A stretch of DNA of 64,000 nucleotides, from positions 248,001-312,000 of the forward strand of contig NZ_BONW01000004.1 in the NCBI RefSeq assembly GCF_016862915.1, read 5' to 3'. Shown piece by piece: positions 63,094-64,000 of the stretch (positions within the stretch are counted from its first letter, which is position 1; each line of letters starts with the position of its first letter). The notes under the pieces are model-generated. The model did no database searches. It was not told the origin of the DNA and saw only the letters and a list, made by a program, of their open reading frames with translations. The position numbers and the translations under genes are program-made. The stretch is from Plantactinospora endophytica. Lineage in GTDB: Bacteria; Actinomycetota; Actinomycetes; Mycobacteriales; Micromonosporaceae.

Positions 63094-63235
63094 GGCTGGC
63101 GGGACGCCGCCGGCCCGCCATCGGGTGATTCGCAGGGTGGCAGCGATGGCCGGAGCCGGCTGGCGGGACCGCGCCGGCCCGCCATCGGGTGATCCGCAGG
63201 GCGGCAGCGGCGGCCGGTGCCGGCTGGCAGCGCCA
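63094..63235. repeat. 64-bp tandem repeats upstream of the DhaL-type gene
   Basis: Two 64-bp units (63094-63157 and 63158-63221) begin GGCTGGCGGGAC and share CGGCCCGCCATCGGGTGAT and CGCAGGG(T/C)GGCAGCG. A third, partial unit starts at 63222. About 90% of positions agree between the full units. They fill most of the gap between rpmB and the next gene. Confidence 0.8.
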
Positions 63236-63270
63236 GCGCGGCGTCAGAGTACGCCAGTAGGCTTCTCGCC

Positions 63271-64000
63271 GTGCTGGAGACCCTCGACGCCACGGCCCTG
63301 CACCGGTGGTGTGCCGGCGGGTTGGCCGCGCTCAAGCGGCACCAGGACGAGATCAACCAGCTCAACGTCTATCCGGTTCCCGACGGTGACACCGGCACCA
63401 ACCTGGTGCTGACGATGAGCTCGGCCGAGCAGGCGCTGCGGCTCGAACGGGACGATCCGGGCGTCGACGGACAGCCGGCACACGCCCGGGTGCTGCGGCT
63501 GCTGGCCCGGGGTGCGCTGCTGGGCGCCCGGGGCAACTCGGGCGTGATCGTCTCGCAGCTCCTGCGCGGCCTGGCCGACGCCCTCGGCGACATCCCCGTG
63601 GTCCGGGGCCGGGCCCTTGCGGTGGCGCTGCGGGCGGCCAGCACGGCGGCGTACTCGGCGGTGGCCGAGCCGGTGGAGGGGACCGTGCTCAGTGTCGCCG
63701 CGGCTGCGGCGACCGCCGCCGGGCGGGCCGACACCGACGATCTTCCGGTGGTGATCCGGGCCGCCGCGACCGCCGCCGACGAGGCGCTGGCGCGTACCCC
63801 GGAGCAGTTGCCGGCGCTGGCCCGGGCCGGTGTCGTCGACGCGGGCGGGCGTGGTCTCTGCGTACTGCTGGACGCGCTGGTCGAGGTGGTCACCGGTGCC
63901 GCTCCGGTTCGGCCGGCGTCCGCCCCGGCACCGCCGCGCCGGCCCCTGGCCGCCGCCCGGGAGACCGGTTCGACGGAGTACGCCTACGAGGTGCAGTTCC
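63271..64000 (+). CDS. DhaL-type kinase (DAK2/FakA-like), N-terminal part
   Basis: The frame is open from GTG 63271 to the window end (243 codons). NVYPVPDGDTGTNLVLTM is the phosphate- and metal-binding start of a DhaL (DAK2) domain; LLGARGNSGVIVSQLLRGLA, EGTVLSVAAAAATAA and DAGGRGLCVLLDALVEVV complete it. The longer proteins of this kind (YloV/FakA) phosphorylate fatty acids bound to FakB. In actinobacteria the gene sits between rpmB and recG, as it seems to here. TAGGCT lies 7 nt before the GTG (leaderless). Confidence 0.93.
   Translation, partial: MLETLDATALHRWCAGGLAALKRHQDEINQLNVYPVPDGDTGTNLVLTMSSAEQALRLERDDPGVDGQPAHARVLRLLARGALLGARGNSGVIVSQLLRGLADALGDIPVVRGRALAVALRAASTAAYSAVAEPVEGTVLSVAAAAATAAGRADTDDLPVVIRAAATAADEALARTPEQLPALARAGVVDAGGRGLCVLLDALVEVVTGAAPVRPASAPAPPRRPLAAARETGSTEYAYEVQF

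Overview
The window is chromosomal DNA of a very GC-rich actinobacterium, most likely a member of the Micromonosporaceae (Micromonospora/Plantactinospora type). This rests on the base composition, frequent GTG starts, many genes with a -10-like hexamer 6-7 nt before the start codon, the orders ndgR/leuCD/hupB and ddl/DUF3515/RAM/thiL, a MoxR/DUF58/VWA cluster, and an XRE + DUF397 pair. The family-level placement is inference; no rRNA is present. No phage, insertion sequence, CRISPR array or biosynthetic gene cluster was seen.

Layout. 1-1.3 kb: tail of a GntR regulator and its membrane partner. 1.3-20.9 kb: a branched-chain amino acid and serine region. It holds ilvD, a GGDEF-EAL signalling protein, ilvBNC behind a leader-peptide attenuator, a mannosyl-3-phosphoglycerate synthase, serA, an ApbE-like protein, leuB, ilvE, a tyrosine phosphatase, a PRC-barrel protein, and cimA behind a second leader-peptide attenuator. 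21-35.5 kb: secreted and membrane proteins, the MoxR-DUF58-VWA operon with a PDZ-less trypsin-like protease and arfB, a TetR-controlled aminotransferase/SDR locus, a two-pass membrane protein and a FAH hydrolase. 35.6-39.7 kb: tRNA-Gln(CTG), tRNA-Glu(CTC), ndgR divergent from leuCD, and hupB. 40-50 kb: a polyphosphate block (Nudix-phosphatase, CYTH-CHAD, ppk1), a cold-shock-like protein, cofC/fbiD, plsC-gpsA, and a PLP trans-sulfuration enzyme. 50-55.7 kb: a ROK protein, a DUF998 membrane protein, an HD + Thg1-like operon, and an XRE/DUF397 pair with two divergent tiny genes. 55.8-64 kb: a TPR membrane protein with a TPR-AAA ATPase, ddl, DUF3515, a lone RAM domain, thiL, a GNAT, rpmB and the start of a DhaL-type kinase.

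How it fits together. ilvD, ilvBNC, ilvE, leuB, leuCD and cimA cover most of valine, leucine and isoleucine synthesis; citramalate supplies the isoleucine precursor 2-oxobutyrate. Control appears distributed. Two of the transcripts carry short leader ORFs ending in or containing Val-Leu-Ile or Leu-Ile-Ile codons, followed by a stem and a U-tailed terminator. leuCD shares a 37-bp divergent promoter with its IclR regulator.

Most worth a second look: the cimA attenuator; the HD + Thg1-like (3'-5' polymerase) pair; the TPR-AAA/TPR-membrane pair; the orphan mannosyl-3-phosphoglycerate synthase; and the structured leader upstream of a small secreted protein.
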